A stretch of DNA of 64,000 bases from an uncultured bacterium (GTDB lineage Bacteria > Planctomycetota > UBA1135 > GCA-002686595): positions 1 to 64,000 of the forward strand of contig CALCXM010000025.1 of the NCBI GenBank assembly GCA_937905825.1, read 5' to 3'. Below the pieces are notes generated by a model, which searched no databases, was not told the DNA's origin, and was given only the letters and a program-made list of their open reading frames with translations. Below are positions 9,090-19,566 of the stretch, in pieces (position 1 is the stretch's first letter; every line of letters begins with the position of its first letter). Position numbers and translations under genes: made by a program.

Positions 9090-10879
9090 TGAATGTTCTA
9101 GGTCTTTCCTTTTTCTATCACGACTCCTCGGCCGCCTTGGTCCAGGACGGCAAGTTGGTGGCGGCCTCCGAAGAGGAGCGCTTTAGCCGGGTCAAGCACG
9201 ACTCGGGCTTCCCTACCCTGGCCATCGACTTCGTGCTCAAGATGGGTGGTATCACCCTCGACGACGTGGACTACGTGGTCTTCTACGAGAAGCCCTTCGT
9301 CAAGTTCGAGCGCATGCTGCTCTCGGCCATGGCGACCTTCCCGCGCTCCTCGGCGGTCTTCCGCGAGTCCATGCAGCGTTGGGTTTCCGACAAGCTCTGG
9401 ATCAAGTCGATGATGTCCAAGGAGATGGGCGTCCCGAATGCCAAGCTGCTCTTCGCGGAGCACCACATGTCCCACGCGGCATCCAGCTACTTCACCTCGC
9501 CCTTCGAAGAAAGCGCGATCCTGACCGTCGACGGTGCAGGCGAGTGGAGCACATCGACCATGGGCATCGGTCGCGGCAACAAGATTGAGATCATCAAGGA
9601 GATGCGCTTCCCACACTCCTTGGGCCTGCTCTACTCGGCCTTCACCGCTTACTGCGGATTCGAGATCAACGAGGGCGAGTACAAGCTGATGGGAATGCAC
9701 CCATACGGCGAACCGAAGTACGTGGACAAGATCTACGAGCTCATTCAAGTCGGCGAAGATGGCAGCATCTGGCAGGACATGAAGTACTTCGCCTACCACT
9801 ACTCCCGGGACAGCACGCTGACCGAGGCCTTTGGCAAGCACTTCGGCCGGCCCGCCCGGGACCCCAAGTTGCAGGACACGTCCCTCGACCCCTACTACTG
9901 CGACATGGCGGCCTCGATCCAGAAGGTCACCGAAGAGATCATCCTCAAGATGGTCAACCACCTGCACAAGATCACGGGCATGAAGAACCTGTGCCTGGCT
10001 GGCGGCGTGGCGCTCAACTCCGTTTCGAACTTCAAGGTGCTGCGCGACGGCCCCTTCGAAAACGTCTACATCCACCCGGCTCCCGGGGACGATGGCGGCT
10101 GCGTGGGCGCGGCCTACTGGGCCTACAACCACGTGCTCGATCAACCGCGCGGACCGGCACTTGACCACGCCTACTTGGGCTCCGAGTATTCGGACGAGGA
10201 GATCGAGGAATTCCTGGTCAAGAACGACATCGCCTTCGAGAAGATCGAGGACGACGAAGAGTTCTTCCAGTTCGTCGCTCAATCCCTGGTCGATGGGCAT
10301 GTTTCCGGTTGGTACCGCGGACGCTTTGAGTGGGGCCCCCGGGCCCTCGGCGCCCGTTCGATCATCGCCGACCCGCGCAAGGCCGAGATGAAGGAGAAGC
10401 TCAACTCCAAGATCAAGTTCCGCGAGGCCTTCCGGCCCTTCGCCCCTTCCGTCTTGGAAGAGCGCGCGAATGAGTTCTTTGAGATCCCGGAGGCGCAAAA
10501 GCACTTCCCGGCGCGCTTCATGCTGTACGTCACGCCCGTGCGCGAAGAGAAGCGGGCGGATCTTCCGGCGATCACCCACGAGGATGGTTCCGGTCGTTTG
10601 CAGACGGTCTACAAAGCCACCAATCCTGGCTACCACCGGGTCATCGAAATCTTTGGTGAGATGACCGGTGTGCCCGTCGTGATGAACACCTCCTTCAACC
10701 TGAAGGGCGAGCCGATCGTCGAGCACCCGAGTCACGCCTTCAACACGTTCAGCCTCTCGGGCATGGACCTGCTTCTGATGAACAACTACATCATTCGCGC
10801 CGACGCGAAGAAGAAGATCAAGGACACCCGTTTCCACTTGCGCCATGAAGGCGATTCCGTGACCGCCATGGTCAGCTAG
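9089..10879 (+). CDS. NodU/CmcH-type carbamoyltransferase
   Basis: MNVLGLSFFYHDSSAALVQDGKLVAASEEERFSRVKHD; EHHMSHAASSYFTSPFEESAILTVDGAGEW; CLAGGVALNSVSN; RFEWGPRALGARSIIADPR. Confidence 0.95.
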   Translation: MNVLGLSFFYHDSSAALVQDGKLVAASEEERFSRVKHDSGFPTLAIDFVLKMGGITLDDVDYVVFYEKPFVKFERMLLSAMATFPRSSAVFRESMQRWVSDKLWIKSMMSKEMGVPNAKLLFAEHHMSHAASSYFTSPFEESAILTVDGAGEWSTSTMGIGRGNKIEIIKEMRFPHSLGLLYSAFTAYCGFEINEGEYKLMGMHPYGEPKYVDKIYELIQVGEDGSIWQDMKYFAYHYSRDSTLTEAFGKHFGRPARDPKLQDTSLDPYYCDMAASIQKVTEEIILKMVNHLHKITGMKNLCLAGGVALNSVSNFKVLRDGPFENVYIHPAPGDDGGCVGAAYWAYNHVLDQPRGPALDHAYLGSEYSDEEIEEFLVKNDIAFEKIEDDEEFFQFVAQSLVDGHVSGWYRGRFEWGPRALGARSIIADPRKAEMKEKLNSKIKFREAFRPFAPSVLEERANEFFEIPEAQKHFPARFMLYVTPVREEKRADLPAITHEDGSGRLQTVYKATNPGYHRVIEIFGEMTGVPVVMNTSFNLKGEPIVEHPSHAFNTFSLSGMDLLLMNNYIIRADAKKKIKDTRFHLRHEGDSVTAMVS

Positions 10880-10897
10880 AAGGAGCTCATAATTCCC

Positions 10898-12511
10898 ATG
10901 CGCGCTATTAACGTTTTGCTCGCCATCCTGGTGAGCCTGCTGATTGTCCTTGGAGTCTTCGAGGGGGGCCTGCGCCTGCTCGGCTTCCCGCCGCCCCAGA
11001 AGCTCAATCACTTCGATCCGACCCTCGGTTGGAGCCTACAGCCGGACAAGACCACGGTCCGCAAGACCGCGGAGTACACCGCCGAGTTCGAGGTCAATGG
11101 CCTCGGATTGCGGGACGACGCCGACCTCACTGCGGCCAAGCCTGCGGACACTTTCCGCGTGGTTTGCCTGGGGGACTCCTTCACCCTCGGATTCGCCGTT
11201 CAACGGGAAGACCTCTTCGTGGATCAGCTCGAGAGGCTGTGGAACGCCGAAGGCCGCAAGGTCGACGTGGTCAACACTGGCACCGAGGCGTATTCCACGG
11301 ACCAGGAAGCCATGTGGTTGCTCGAGAACGGCGACGCCTTCGCGCCCGACCTCGTGCTGCTCTTCTCTTACGACAACGACTTCTACTGGAACGGGCAGTC
11401 CTCCTACTTCGGCCCCATGCAGAAGCCGCGCTTCGACGCCAGTGGCAAGCTGGACACGAAGTCGCCCCTGACGCTGACCAAGAGCGACGGCTTGTACGAG
11501 AAGTCCGCCATCGTGAACTTCGTGCGCACCAAGGTGCCTGCGCTGTACTCGATGTTCGTGGCCCCCACCACCGACCACCGCTTCACCCCCGCCGTGGGAT
11601 CGCGCCCAATCCTGATGGAGCACGCTTCGGTGTTCTCCCCGCCGGCGGATTTCATGAAGGACGCCTACGCCCGCACCGGCGGCGCACTGAAGGCCCTCAA
11701 GAACAAGTGTGACGCTCTCGGGGCGAAACTGGTGGTTGCACCGATTCCTTCCCACAGCGCCATCGAGCCCGCCTTCGCGAAAACCTTCGGCCCCGCGGCC
11801 CTGGGCGTGGCCAACACCAGCGACTGGGATCCAAACCTACCCGTCAGCACCATGCTTCAGCTGTGCGAGGCCAATGGCATCCAAACCCTGGACGCGCGTG
11901 CCGCCCTCAAAGCGGCCACGCTGAAAGGCGAGGGCTCCATGTACTTCCAAACGGACTGGCACTTGAACCCGGCGGGCAACCTGGCCTTCGCCGAGTTCCT
12001 GGACGCGTCCCTCAAGGGCATGAACGTCTTCCCCGCGGCCCACGGGGCCACGGCGGAGAGCAGTGTCACGCAGAGCCGCATCCCGGTCGCTGCATCGACC
12101 CAAGCTGGAATGCCCACCTGGATGCGAGTCTTCCTGGGCCTCTGGGTGGTCTTGACCACGATCTACTTCGGGACCTACACCGACGAACCCAAGTGGCAAC
12201 CGCCGCTCAAGGTCGGGGGGATGCTGGCGCTGATCTTCACCATCGTCCTCGGTGGCGAGCAGGTCCTGGCCATGGTTCCCCCGGCCATCGCCCAGAAGGT
12301 GGTCTTGGCCTTCGTCCTGTGGCTCTTCTGCTTCATCCTCTACAAGTTGCGACTCAAGATCCCGACGATCTTCGAGCTGTTGAAGGCCTTCACCATGCGT
12401 GGACACTGGTACCTCATGCCCCTGGTGGTCGTGCTGCTGTCGATCGGCTCCTTGCTGGTGGTGGCGGCCTCCTCGCCCCTGGTGGCGCCCTTCATCTACA
12501 CCCTGTTCTAG
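10898..12511 (+). CDS. SGNH/GDSL-family protein with C-terminal membrane region ending in a DUF5989-like segment
   Basis: VVCLGDSFTLGFAV (GDS), DWHLNPAGN (DxxH); C-terminal TM region ending GHWYLMPLVVVLLSIGSLLVVAASSPLVAPFIYTLF. Confidence 0.85.
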   Translation: MRAINVLLAILVSLLIVLGVFEGGLRLLGFPPPQKLNHFDPTLGWSLQPDKTTVRKTAEYTAEFEVNGLGLRDDADLTAAKPADTFRVVCLGDSFTLGFAVQREDLFVDQLERLWNAEGRKVDVVNTGTEAYSTDQEAMWLLENGDAFAPDLVLLFSYDNDFYWNGQSSYFGPMQKPRFDASGKLDTKSPLTLTKSDGLYEKSAIVNFVRTKVPALYSMFVAPTTDHRFTPAVGSRPILMEHASVFSPPADFMKDAYARTGGALKALKNKCDALGAKLVVAPIPSHSAIEPAFAKTFGPAALGVANTSDWDPNLPVSTMLQLCEANGIQTLDARAALKAATLKGEGSMYFQTDWHLNPAGNLAFAEFLDASLKGMNVFPAAHGATAESSVTQSRIPVAASTQAGMPTWMRVFLGLWVVLTTIYFGTYTDEPKWQPPLKVGGMLALIFTIVLGGEQVLAMVPPAIAQKVVLAFVLWLFCFILYKLRLKIPTIFELLKAFTMRGHWYLMPLVVVLLSIGSLLVVAASSPLVAPFIYTLF

Positions 12512-12584
12512 AAGGAATCGCCCCTTGGAGCCCGGACGGGACTCTAGGGTGCGGAGAGCGGGGCCCAGGGCCTGCCGACCATGC

Positions 12585-12625
12585 AAGCCGGACGAGTGCG
12601 AAGCAACGCACTCGCCCGGCTTTTT
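12585..12625 (+). terminator. Rho-independent terminator downstream of the SGNH gene
   Basis: AAGCCGGaCGAGTGCG-AAGCAA-CGCACTCGcCCGGCTTTTT hairpin plus T-run. Confidence 0.85.
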
Positions 12626-12788
12626 CGTGCCTGGCCCCGCTCCCCGGATCAGGCCTCGGCCAGCGGCAGTCCTCCAGACACGGTTGGACAATCCACCACA
12701 TCCGAGCGAAGATGATCCGGCTGGCAGCCCGCCTGCCCCGTTCCTTTCTCCCCTCGACCCCCCTCACGCCCAGCGCCACAGCTCCGTC

Positions 12789-14147
12789 ATGATCACATCC
12801 AAAGCCGTGAACAATGAAGTCGACCTGTTCATGAGAACGCTCAAGTCCCGCAACCCGGGTGAGCCCGAGTTTCACCAGGCCGTGGCTGAGGTCGTTGAGT
12901 CCCTGATGCCGGTGGTGTTGGACAACAAGAGCTACCAGGACGCCAACCTCCTGGATCGCATCACGGAGCCCGACCGCACGATCATCTTTCGGGTGACCTG
13001 GGTCGACGACCAGGGCCAGGTGCAAGTCAACCGGGCTTGGCGCGTGCAGTTCAACAACTCGATCGGACCCTACAAGGGCGGCATGCGCTTTCACCCGTCG
13101 GTCAACTTGAGCGTGCTCAAGTTCCTCGGGTTCGAGCAGACCTTCAAGAACAGCCTGACGACCCTGCCCATGGGCGGCGGCAAGGGCGGTTCGAACTTCG
13201 ACCCCAAGGGCAAGAGCGACGGCGAAGTGATGCGCTTCTGCCAATCGTTGATGTGCGAGCTGCACCATCACATCGGCAAGGACACGGACGTGCCCGCCGG
13301 AGACATCGGCGTGGGTAGTCGAGAGATCAGTTTCATGTTCGGCCAGTACAAGCGCTTGAAGAACCACTTCGTTGGGGTCCTGACCGGCAAGGGTTTGGCC
13401 TTCGGGGGAAGCCTCGGACGCGCGGAAGCCACGGGTTATGGTGCCGTGTACTTTGCGGAGAACATGCTCAAGCATCGAGGCGAGGACCTGTTCGGAAAGA
13501 CGGCGCTGGTTTCCGGCTCAGGCAACGTGGCCCAATACGCCATTCAGAAGCTGAACCAAAGCGGCGCCAAAGTCCTGACGGCTTCCGATTCGAGCGGCTT
13601 CGTGCACGACCCCGAGGGCATCACCTTGGAAAAACTCGTTTGGCTGCAAGACCTCAAAGAGAAGCGGCGCGGTCGCATTGAAGAGTACGCGCAGAAGTTC
13701 GGTTGCGAGTTCCACGCGGGGGCCCGGCCCTGGGGCATCAAGGCCGACCTCGCCTTCCCCTGCGCCACCCAGAACGAGATTGAAGCGGGAGACGCCAAGT
13801 CCCTGCTCGACAACGGCATTCAAGCCGTGGTGGAGGGCGCCAACATGCCGAGCACCTTGGAAGCGGTGCACGCCTTCCTGAAGGCGGGCATTCTGTTCGC
13901 TCCGGGCAAGGCAGCCAACGCCGGCGGCGTGGCCGTTTCTGGTTTGGAGCAGAGTCAGAACTCCATGCGCATCTCCTGGAGCCGCGAAGAAGTGGACTTG
14001 CGTTTGCAAAGCATCATGCGAGACATCCATGACCGCTGCGTCGAGCACGGAACCAATGGAGACAACTTCGTCAACTACGTGAACGGTGCCAACATCGCCG
14101 GTTTCATCAAGGTGGCCAACGCGATGGTGGCCTACGGCGCCGTCTAG
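12789..14147 (+). CDS. gdhA: Glutamate dehydrogenase (hexameric, NADP-type)
   Basis: VQFNNSIGPYKGGMRFHPSVNLSVLKFLGFEQTFKNSLTTLPMGGGKGGSNFDPKGKS; VSGSGNVAQYA. Confidence 0.95.
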   Translation: MITSKAVNNEVDLFMRTLKSRNPGEPEFHQAVAEVVESLMPVVLDNKSYQDANLLDRITEPDRTIIFRVTWVDDQGQVQVNRAWRVQFNNSIGPYKGGMRFHPSVNLSVLKFLGFEQTFKNSLTTLPMGGGKGGSNFDPKGKSDGEVMRFCQSLMCELHHHIGKDTDVPAGDIGVGSREISFMFGQYKRLKNHFVGVLTGKGLAFGGSLGRAEATGYGAVYFAENMLKHRGEDLFGKTALVSGSGNVAQYAIQKLNQSGAKVLTASDSSGFVHDPEGITLEKLVWLQDLKEKRRGRIEEYAQKFGCEFHAGARPWGIKADLAFPCATQNEIEAGDAKSLLDNGIQAVVEGANMPSTLEAVHAFLKAGILFAPGKAANAGGVAVSGLEQSQNSMRISWSREEVDLRLQSIMRDIHDRCVEHGTNGDNFVNYVNGANIAGFIKVANAMVAYGAV

Positions 14148-14231
14148 CCCGGTCTAGGGCGCTCGCCTCGGACTCGGTGGGAACACGCCACGGACGACTT
14201 GCCCCGTGGCGTGTCCCCACATCTTGACGAC

Positions 14232-15434
14232 ATGATGCGAACCCCTTCTCCAACTCAACTCGCCCTGGCGGCGGGCTCGACCGTCCTTTCGCTCGCCCTT
14301 TGCGCTTGGGTATGGAGCCTACGAACAACCCCCAGCACGGTCCAGCTAATCGATTCGAGCTCAGAGGAACAGAAACTCTTCGAAGAACGCGACACGCAGC
14401 AGGCACAAGGCCGTGAGCTCACAGAGCCTGATCGTTTGCTCCACTGGCCCCTCAGCGAGCAGGCGGTATCAAAAATGTTCGCCAGCATGGGCAACGCGAA
14501 GAACGATCGATTCATCCTCGATCCGCACACGTACTACTGGGTGCAGCCCTCTGCAAAGCGGCTCTTGTACTTCGCCGAATATCCAGGCCTGCGCATGCAC
14601 GTGAACACCAACGACCTGGGATTCCGCAAGGACGTGGACACCCTCGATCCGCCACCTGACCTGCGCATCCTCGTCACCGGAGACTCCCACGCCGAAGGAG
14701 TCGTGGCCAACACAGCACTGTTCACGGAACGACTGGAACTCGCCTTGCGGGAGCAGCGCCCGGAACGCACGGTTGAAGTCCTCAATGCGGCCAAGGGCGG
14801 CTATTGCTTCTACAACTACTTGGGGGTCCTGGAGAAGTTTGAGGCCCTCGCACCGGACCTTTTCATCGTCACCGTCTACGGCGGCAATGACTGGGTGGGG
14901 TCGGTTCGACCGCGCAGGTTCTTCGAGGGATTGCCCCCTGGCCCGAGCATCCGCCAGGCCTGGCGCAAAGCAATCGGGCCCGCTTCGAAAGGCTACACCC
15001 CACTCCTCTCCCAGTACCTCATCCAGGTCCTCGACCTGCAAAGCAGCACAGAGAACAAAGAGGTCGCGCGAGAAGCCGGATTGGAAGTCATGCAGGAGAT
15101 CGCGCTGCTTTGCAAAGAACGCGGCATCCCCATGTTGTTGGTCTACTTGCCCGCCGCCGCCGATGGCCAACGGCCCTTCGTGCAACCCATGCTCGACGAG
15201 GTCAACGCCCTCGTCGATCTGGGCCAAGGCGCTTTCGAGATCGCCAACCTGCTGGCCGACGAACTGCTGCAACACGCGGCCACCCAGGGGGCCAAGACCC
15301 TCGACCTGCGTGCAAATTTCAGCGCAGCAGAGCCGTTCCTCTACTGGAAGAAAGACCACCACATCAACATCCTCGGCCACCAACGAGTCGCGGACGCCTT
15401 GCTCCCGGTCATCGAGTCACTGTTCCCCGAGTAG
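14232..15434 (+). CDS. SGNH/GDSL-fold membrane-anchored hydrolase/acyltransferase-like protein
   Basis: N-terminal TM helix; RILVTGDSHAEGVVAN; KKDHHINILGHQRVADAL catalytic-type His. Confidence 0.75.
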   Translation: MMRTPSPTQLALAAGSTVLSLALCAWVWSLRTTPSTVQLIDSSSEEQKLFEERDTQQAQGRELTEPDRLLHWPLSEQAVSKMFASMGNAKNDRFILDPHTYYWVQPSAKRLLYFAEYPGLRMHVNTNDLGFRKDVDTLDPPPDLRILVTGDSHAEGVVANTALFTERLELALREQRPERTVEVLNAAKGGYCFYNYLGVLEKFEALAPDLFIVTVYGGNDWVGSVRPRRFFEGLPPGPSIRQAWRKAIGPASKGYTPLLSQYLIQVLDLQSSTENKEVAREAGLEVMQEIALLCKERGIPMLLVYLPAAADGQRPFVQPMLDEVNALVDLGQGAFEIANLLADELLQHAATQGAKTLDLRANFSAAEPFLYWKKDHHINILGHQRVADALLPVIESLFPE

Positions 15435-15737
15435 CTGTTCGCCGAATCCCCGCTCGCCCAGGCAATGCTGGCCGTTGCGCCCGGCCAGCGGGCCCAGGAA
15501 CGAGGCGGCTTCCAACCCTCGTGCCCGGGGCCCTGGGCTCACCGCCAAAGAGCATCCCCCCCGCCATCGCCCCGCGAACCCTGGAACGGCTTCCCACGGG
15601 CCAAGCCAAACGCTGCAAGTTGCCTCGCTCCCAGCCAAACAACACAAGCCGCCCCCTGACTGAACAAGGTGCGGCTTGTGGCAAGCTCAAGACCTGAGGC
15701 CTGCGCCCTTCGCCGAAGCGAGCGGCGGAGCAGCTAG

Positions 15738-16760
15738 CTACATCGCGTAGTACTTCTTCAAGTCGTCCAGGGTCTTCATCTCGACGCCCGGAGCGCGGCC
15801 GGCTTGGCCGAAGGCGATCATGCGTGCTTTGCAGACTTCGGCCATGGCGACACGCGCGGGCTTCAGGTAGTAGCGCGGGTCGAACTCGGAGGGATCGTCC
15901 ATGAAGGCCTTGCGGATTGCGCCGGTGATCGCCAAACGGTTGTCCGTGTCGACGTTGATCTTGCGCACGCCGTGACGGATGCCCTCTTGGATGTCTTCCA
16001 CGGGCACGCCGTAGGTCTCGGGCATCTTGCCGCCGTACTCGTTGATGATCGCCACCAACTCTTCCGGAACGGAGGAGCTACCGTGCATCACCATGTGGCA
16101 GTTGGGCATGCGCTTGTGAATCTCACGAATCACGTCCATGCGCAGCACTTGGCCGGTGGGCTTCTTCTTGAACTTGTAGGCACCGTGGCTGGTGCCGATG
16201 GCTACGGCAAGCGCATCACAACCGGTCAACTCCACAAAGCGCCCGGCTTCTTCGGGATCCGTCAGGTGCTCTTGAGCTTCTTCTTCGGAGAGTCCGGCGC
16301 CCTGGCCGTCTTCGATGCCGCCCAGGCAACCGAGTTCCGCTTCCACGGTGACACCGCGGGCGTGGGCTGCTTTGACGACTTCCTGGGTGACCCGAACGTT
16401 GTAGTCCCAGGAGGCGGGCGTCTTGCCGTCCTCTTCCAGGGAACCGTCCATCATCACCGAGGTGAAGCCCATCTCGACGGCGCTCATGCAGGTGGCTGGC
16501 GAGTTGCCGTGGTCCTGGTGCATGGCCATCGGAATCTGCGGGTTGAGCTCAGCGGCGGCGAGCATCAGGTGGCGCAGGTAGTTGTCTTGGGAGTAGGAGC
16601 GCGCGCCCCTCGAAGCCTGCACGATCACGGGCGATTCGGTTTCCACCGCCGCCATCATGATCGATTGGATCTGCTCCATGTTGTTGACGTTGAAAGCGGC
16701 AACGCCGTAGTCATTCTCGGCGGCGTGGTCCAACAGGGTGCGCATGGGAATGATGGCCAT
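15738..16760 (-). CDS. fba: Class II fructose-bisphosphate aldolase
   Basis: [69 protein letters not shown]. Confidence 0.95.
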   Translation of the reverse strand: MAIIPMRTLLDHAAENDYGVAAFNVNNMEQIQSIMMAAVETESPVIVQASRGARSYSQDNYLRHLMLAAAELNPQIPMAMHQDHGNSPATCMSAVEMGFTSVMMDGSLEEDGKTPASWDYNVRVTQEVVKAAHARGVTVEAELGCLGGIEDGQGAGLSEEEAQEHLTDPEEAGRFVELTGCDALAVAIGTSHGAYKFKKKPTGQVLRMDVIREIHKRMPNCHMVMHGSSSVPEELVAIINEYGGKMPETYGVPVEDIQEGIRHGVRKINVDTDNRLAITGAIRKAFMDDPSEFDPRYYLKPARVAMAEVCKARMIAFGQAGRAPGVEMKTLDDLKKYYAM

Positions 16761-16917
16761 GATTCGATTCTCTCTACTCGTTCTGGGAACTGACGGGGTT
16801 GGGTGAGTGAGGCAGCGGGCAGGGCCCGGCCTACGCAGATCCTACACCCCGAAGGACGCGGTTCCCGCAGCCGGACCGGACAATTTCCGCCTCCAGGGGC
16901 CTTCTCGCCGGAGCCTG

Positions 16918-19566
16918 CTAGATGCCGAAGACCGCTTCTAAGCCCTGGGACAGGGTGAATCCCGAGCTGCCGGCAAGATCGGGAGCGAAGGCCTGAAAGC
17001 GAATGGCCGTCCCCAGCCAAGCCGGCACGTTCGGCATGAAGAATTCGTAGGAGCCGCCCCCGTTGATGTCCAGGGGAATCACGAAGGTGCGCAGCACCTG
17101 CCCCACCAGCTGAACGCCCCCCAACATCGGAACATTGGCCTTCTGGCGCCCGGCCAGAATCCAGCCGGGCGCACCCTGGCCGTTCAACACAACTCCATCC
17201 ACTACCAACTTGAGCGTGGTGCCCAGGTTCGGTGCGGTGGGCGAGCTCAGGGTCAGGCGGTTGTTCACGCTGGCCCCTTCGCCATAGGTGGTCCAGGTGC
17301 CCGTGGTTCCCTGGGGCACGTCGTAGTCCCAGATGCCCCGGCCGTAGGTGGCGAAGCGCATGACAGCCTCTCCAAGAGGCAGACCAGGCACCGCTTCCAC
17401 CGACCAGTACTCCGTCAGGGGCGTTCCCAACTCCATCACGTTGTGCCATTGAGCGTCCGTGCGGTCCCAGTGGTACGCACCGGCTGCGGTGGCAGCGTAG
17501 ACGTCTCCGGTGCCGTCCTTGGCGTAGGCCAAATCAAACACCAAGGTCGAGGGCAAGCCATTGCCCAATGCCTGCCAACTCTGGCCCCCATCTTGGGTGC
17601 GATAGACACCGGGATTGGAGTAGCCCGAACCACCGCAGAACGCTTCGTCCTTGTCGACCGGGTGCGCGGCAAGCGCGTTGCCGTAGAAGTAGTGGGAGTC
17701 TGCACCGTCCCCGGGGCTTTGGGTCCAGTTCACGCCGTGATCGTCGGAGACGTAGAAGCGCCCGCGATTGTTGACCGCATAGACCCGCCCGGAATCCGCC
17801 GGGGAGAAGGCCATGCCGGAAAGGTAGCTCGCGGAACCCGCCGTGAAGCTCGTGGTCGAATGCAAGTTGTGCGTCCAACCACCGGGGGTCACTCGATCGT
17901 ATTGCCAGAGCTGATCGCCGAGGAAGTAGAAGGTCCCCGCATCGTCCGGATCCGCCACGACCGGTGGAAGCCAAAGGTGGTTCGCCCCGGAAGGGAAATT
18001 GATGGTGCGCAGGACCGGATTGGGCGACCCCTCTTGCACGAGCGTGAAGCCCGGATAGGTGGAGTACACCAGATCGTGACTGCCGTCCGAACTCGTCAGG
18101 TGGCCGTAGTCTCCGCTGATGACCTGATTGAAGTTCGTCGAAGGCCCAGGCCCCGTGGACGGCTGGAAGACACCAACCTGATAGCCTTGGTCCTGGGAGC
18201 CTGCAGAGATGTGATCGTTGTTCGAGGACGAGGTCAGGGTCGAGTAGTACTGGCTGACACCGAGGCCCGACATGCACAGGTTGAGCATGTTTTGGGTTCC
18301 ATCCTCGCTCAGGTAGATCCCGCCATCGTTGCAGTAGTACCAGCGTTCGTTCGTTCCGGGCACGGTCGGATCGTAGACGCAGAAGATGCCCTGCTGATCC
18401 GCGTGCAACTTGGTCAAAGGATCCCCGTAGTACTCGCCCCAACCGTTGATGCGCTGGAAGTTCTGTCCGCCGTTGGTGGACACCCAGGGATCGACCCCGC
18501 CGTAGGTCACCTGGGATGCGTTCGTGCTCGACGCTTCGAGGGCCGACCAATAGCCGTCCATGTCGTTCACGTAGGACCAGTTGAAGCCCGCGTCGTCGGA
18601 ACGATGCAGCTTCCAGTCTCCGTTGACCCTGATGGATGCGTAGAGCGTCGGCGCCCCCGCTTCCGATCCGACCAAGTGCATGTCCGTCGCGTTCGTGTCC
18701 AAGGTTCCGCGCAGAGCGAAGTTGAAGCCCTTGTCCAAGGAGACTCGCAGGCGTCCCTTGTGCAGCATGTAGATCGTGTTCGGAGACTCCGCTCCGCGGC
18801 GCGGAATGAACAGGGAAGAGTCCCCCTCGTTGGCCGCCGTCCAGCGAATCTGGAAGCTGTTGCCCCGATCGGTCGAGGCCCACAATCTGGTTGCGCCGCT
18901 GGCCTTGCCGAAGACCAGCACGGTGGACTGCGCATCGGCGAGCACACGCAGCTCGCGAATGTTGCTGAAGTTCGGCAGGCCGCTCGGAACCGTCCAAGTC
19001 TGCCCCGCGTCCTGGGTGATGCGAATCTGGTTGCTACTTGTGGCGGACAGAATCACATCGGGATCCCCGATCTGCGCGGGCTCCAAGATGGCGAGGCGCC
19101 TTGAACCCCCGAACAGGTTGTCCCCCAAGGGTGTCCAGTTGGTGCCGTCCGGATTCGCACGCCAAACTCCGCCGAGGGAGGACCCCGCGTAAAGCGTCGA
19201 GCCATCCGGCGAAAGCAGCGCGCAGTGCATGCGGCCCGCTTGGTTGCGACTGCCCACTTCGCTCCAAGGAGCGGCTCCGAAGCTCAGGGCGGACTGGGTC
19301 GCCAAGAGCGCTCGCCGCTCCATTTCCACTTCGCCGTTCTGCAGATCGATGGCCCGCCAATCCAGCCCCGGGGCCGTGCGGTGCATCTCGCGAATCCAAG
19401 CGCGCCGGTCGTCCTTGTGCCGGGCTTCGGCGCCCTCGTCCAGGATGTGTTCCGTGGGCCGCGGAATGGCCCTGGAGCCCGCCGAGTCCACGGGGGATGT
19501 AGGAGCCGCGCAGGCCATCAAAGTGAGCGGGAGGAGCCAGGAAGACGTTTTGGGGGAGAACGACAT
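16918..19566 (-). CDS. Secreted BNR/VPS10-like beta-propeller lipoprotein with distinct C-terminal domain
   Basis: Lipobox-like LTLMAC; Asp-box-like repeats (STDRGNSFQIRW, SDDAGFNWSYV, SDDHGVNWTQS, TQDGGQSWQAL). Confidence 0.8.
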   Translation of the reverse strand: MSFSPKTSSWLLPLTLMACAAPTSPVDSAGSRAIPRPTEHILDEGAEARHKDDRRAWIREMHRTAPGLDWRAIDLQNGEVEMERRALLATQSALSFGAAPWSEVGSRNQAGRMHCALLSPDGSTLYAGSSLGGVWRANPDGTNWTPLGDNLFGGSRRLAILEPAQIGDPDVILSATSSNQIRITQDAGQTWTVPSGLPNFSNIRELRVLADAQSTVLVFGKASGATRLWASTDRGNSFQIRWTAANEGDSSLFIPRRGAESPNTIYMLHKGRLRVSLDKGFNFALRGTLDTNATDMHLVGSEAGAPTLYASIRVNGDWKLHRSDDAGFNWSYVNDMDGYWSALEASSTNASQVTYGGVDPWVSTNGGQNFQRINGWGEYYGDPLTKLHADQQGIFCVYDPTVPGTNERWYYCNDGGIYLSEDGTQNMLNLCMSGLGVSQYYSTLTSSSNNDHISAGSQDQGYQVGVFQPSTGPGPSTNFNQVISGDYGHLTSSDGSHDLVYSTYPGFTLVQEGSPNPVLRTINFPSGANHLWLPPVVADPDDAGTFYFLGDQLWQYDRVTPGGWTHNLHSTTSFTAGSASYLSGMAFSPADSGRVYAVNNRGRFYVSDDHGVNWTQSPGDGADSHYFYGNALAAHPVDKDEAFCGGSGYSNPGVYRTQDGGQSWQALGNGLPSTLVFDLAYAKDGTGDVYAATAAGAYHWDRTDAQWHNVMELGTPLTEYWSVEAVPGLPLGEAVMRFATYGRGIWDYDVPQGTTGTWTTYGEGASVNNRLTLSSPTAPNLGTTLKLVVDGVVLNGQGAPGWILAGRQKANVPMLGGVQLVGQVLRTFVIPLDINGGGSYEFFMPNVPAWLGTAIRFQAFAPDLAGSSGFTLSQGLEAVFGI

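Noticed and set aside
9098-11011. 637-aa minus-strand ORF
   Set aside because: Antisense to the carbamoyltransferase; compositionally a mirror of a GC-rich coding frame with no family motifs.
17443-19104. 553-aa plus-strand ORF
   Set aside because: Antisense to the BNR lipoprotein gene; no supporting motifs.
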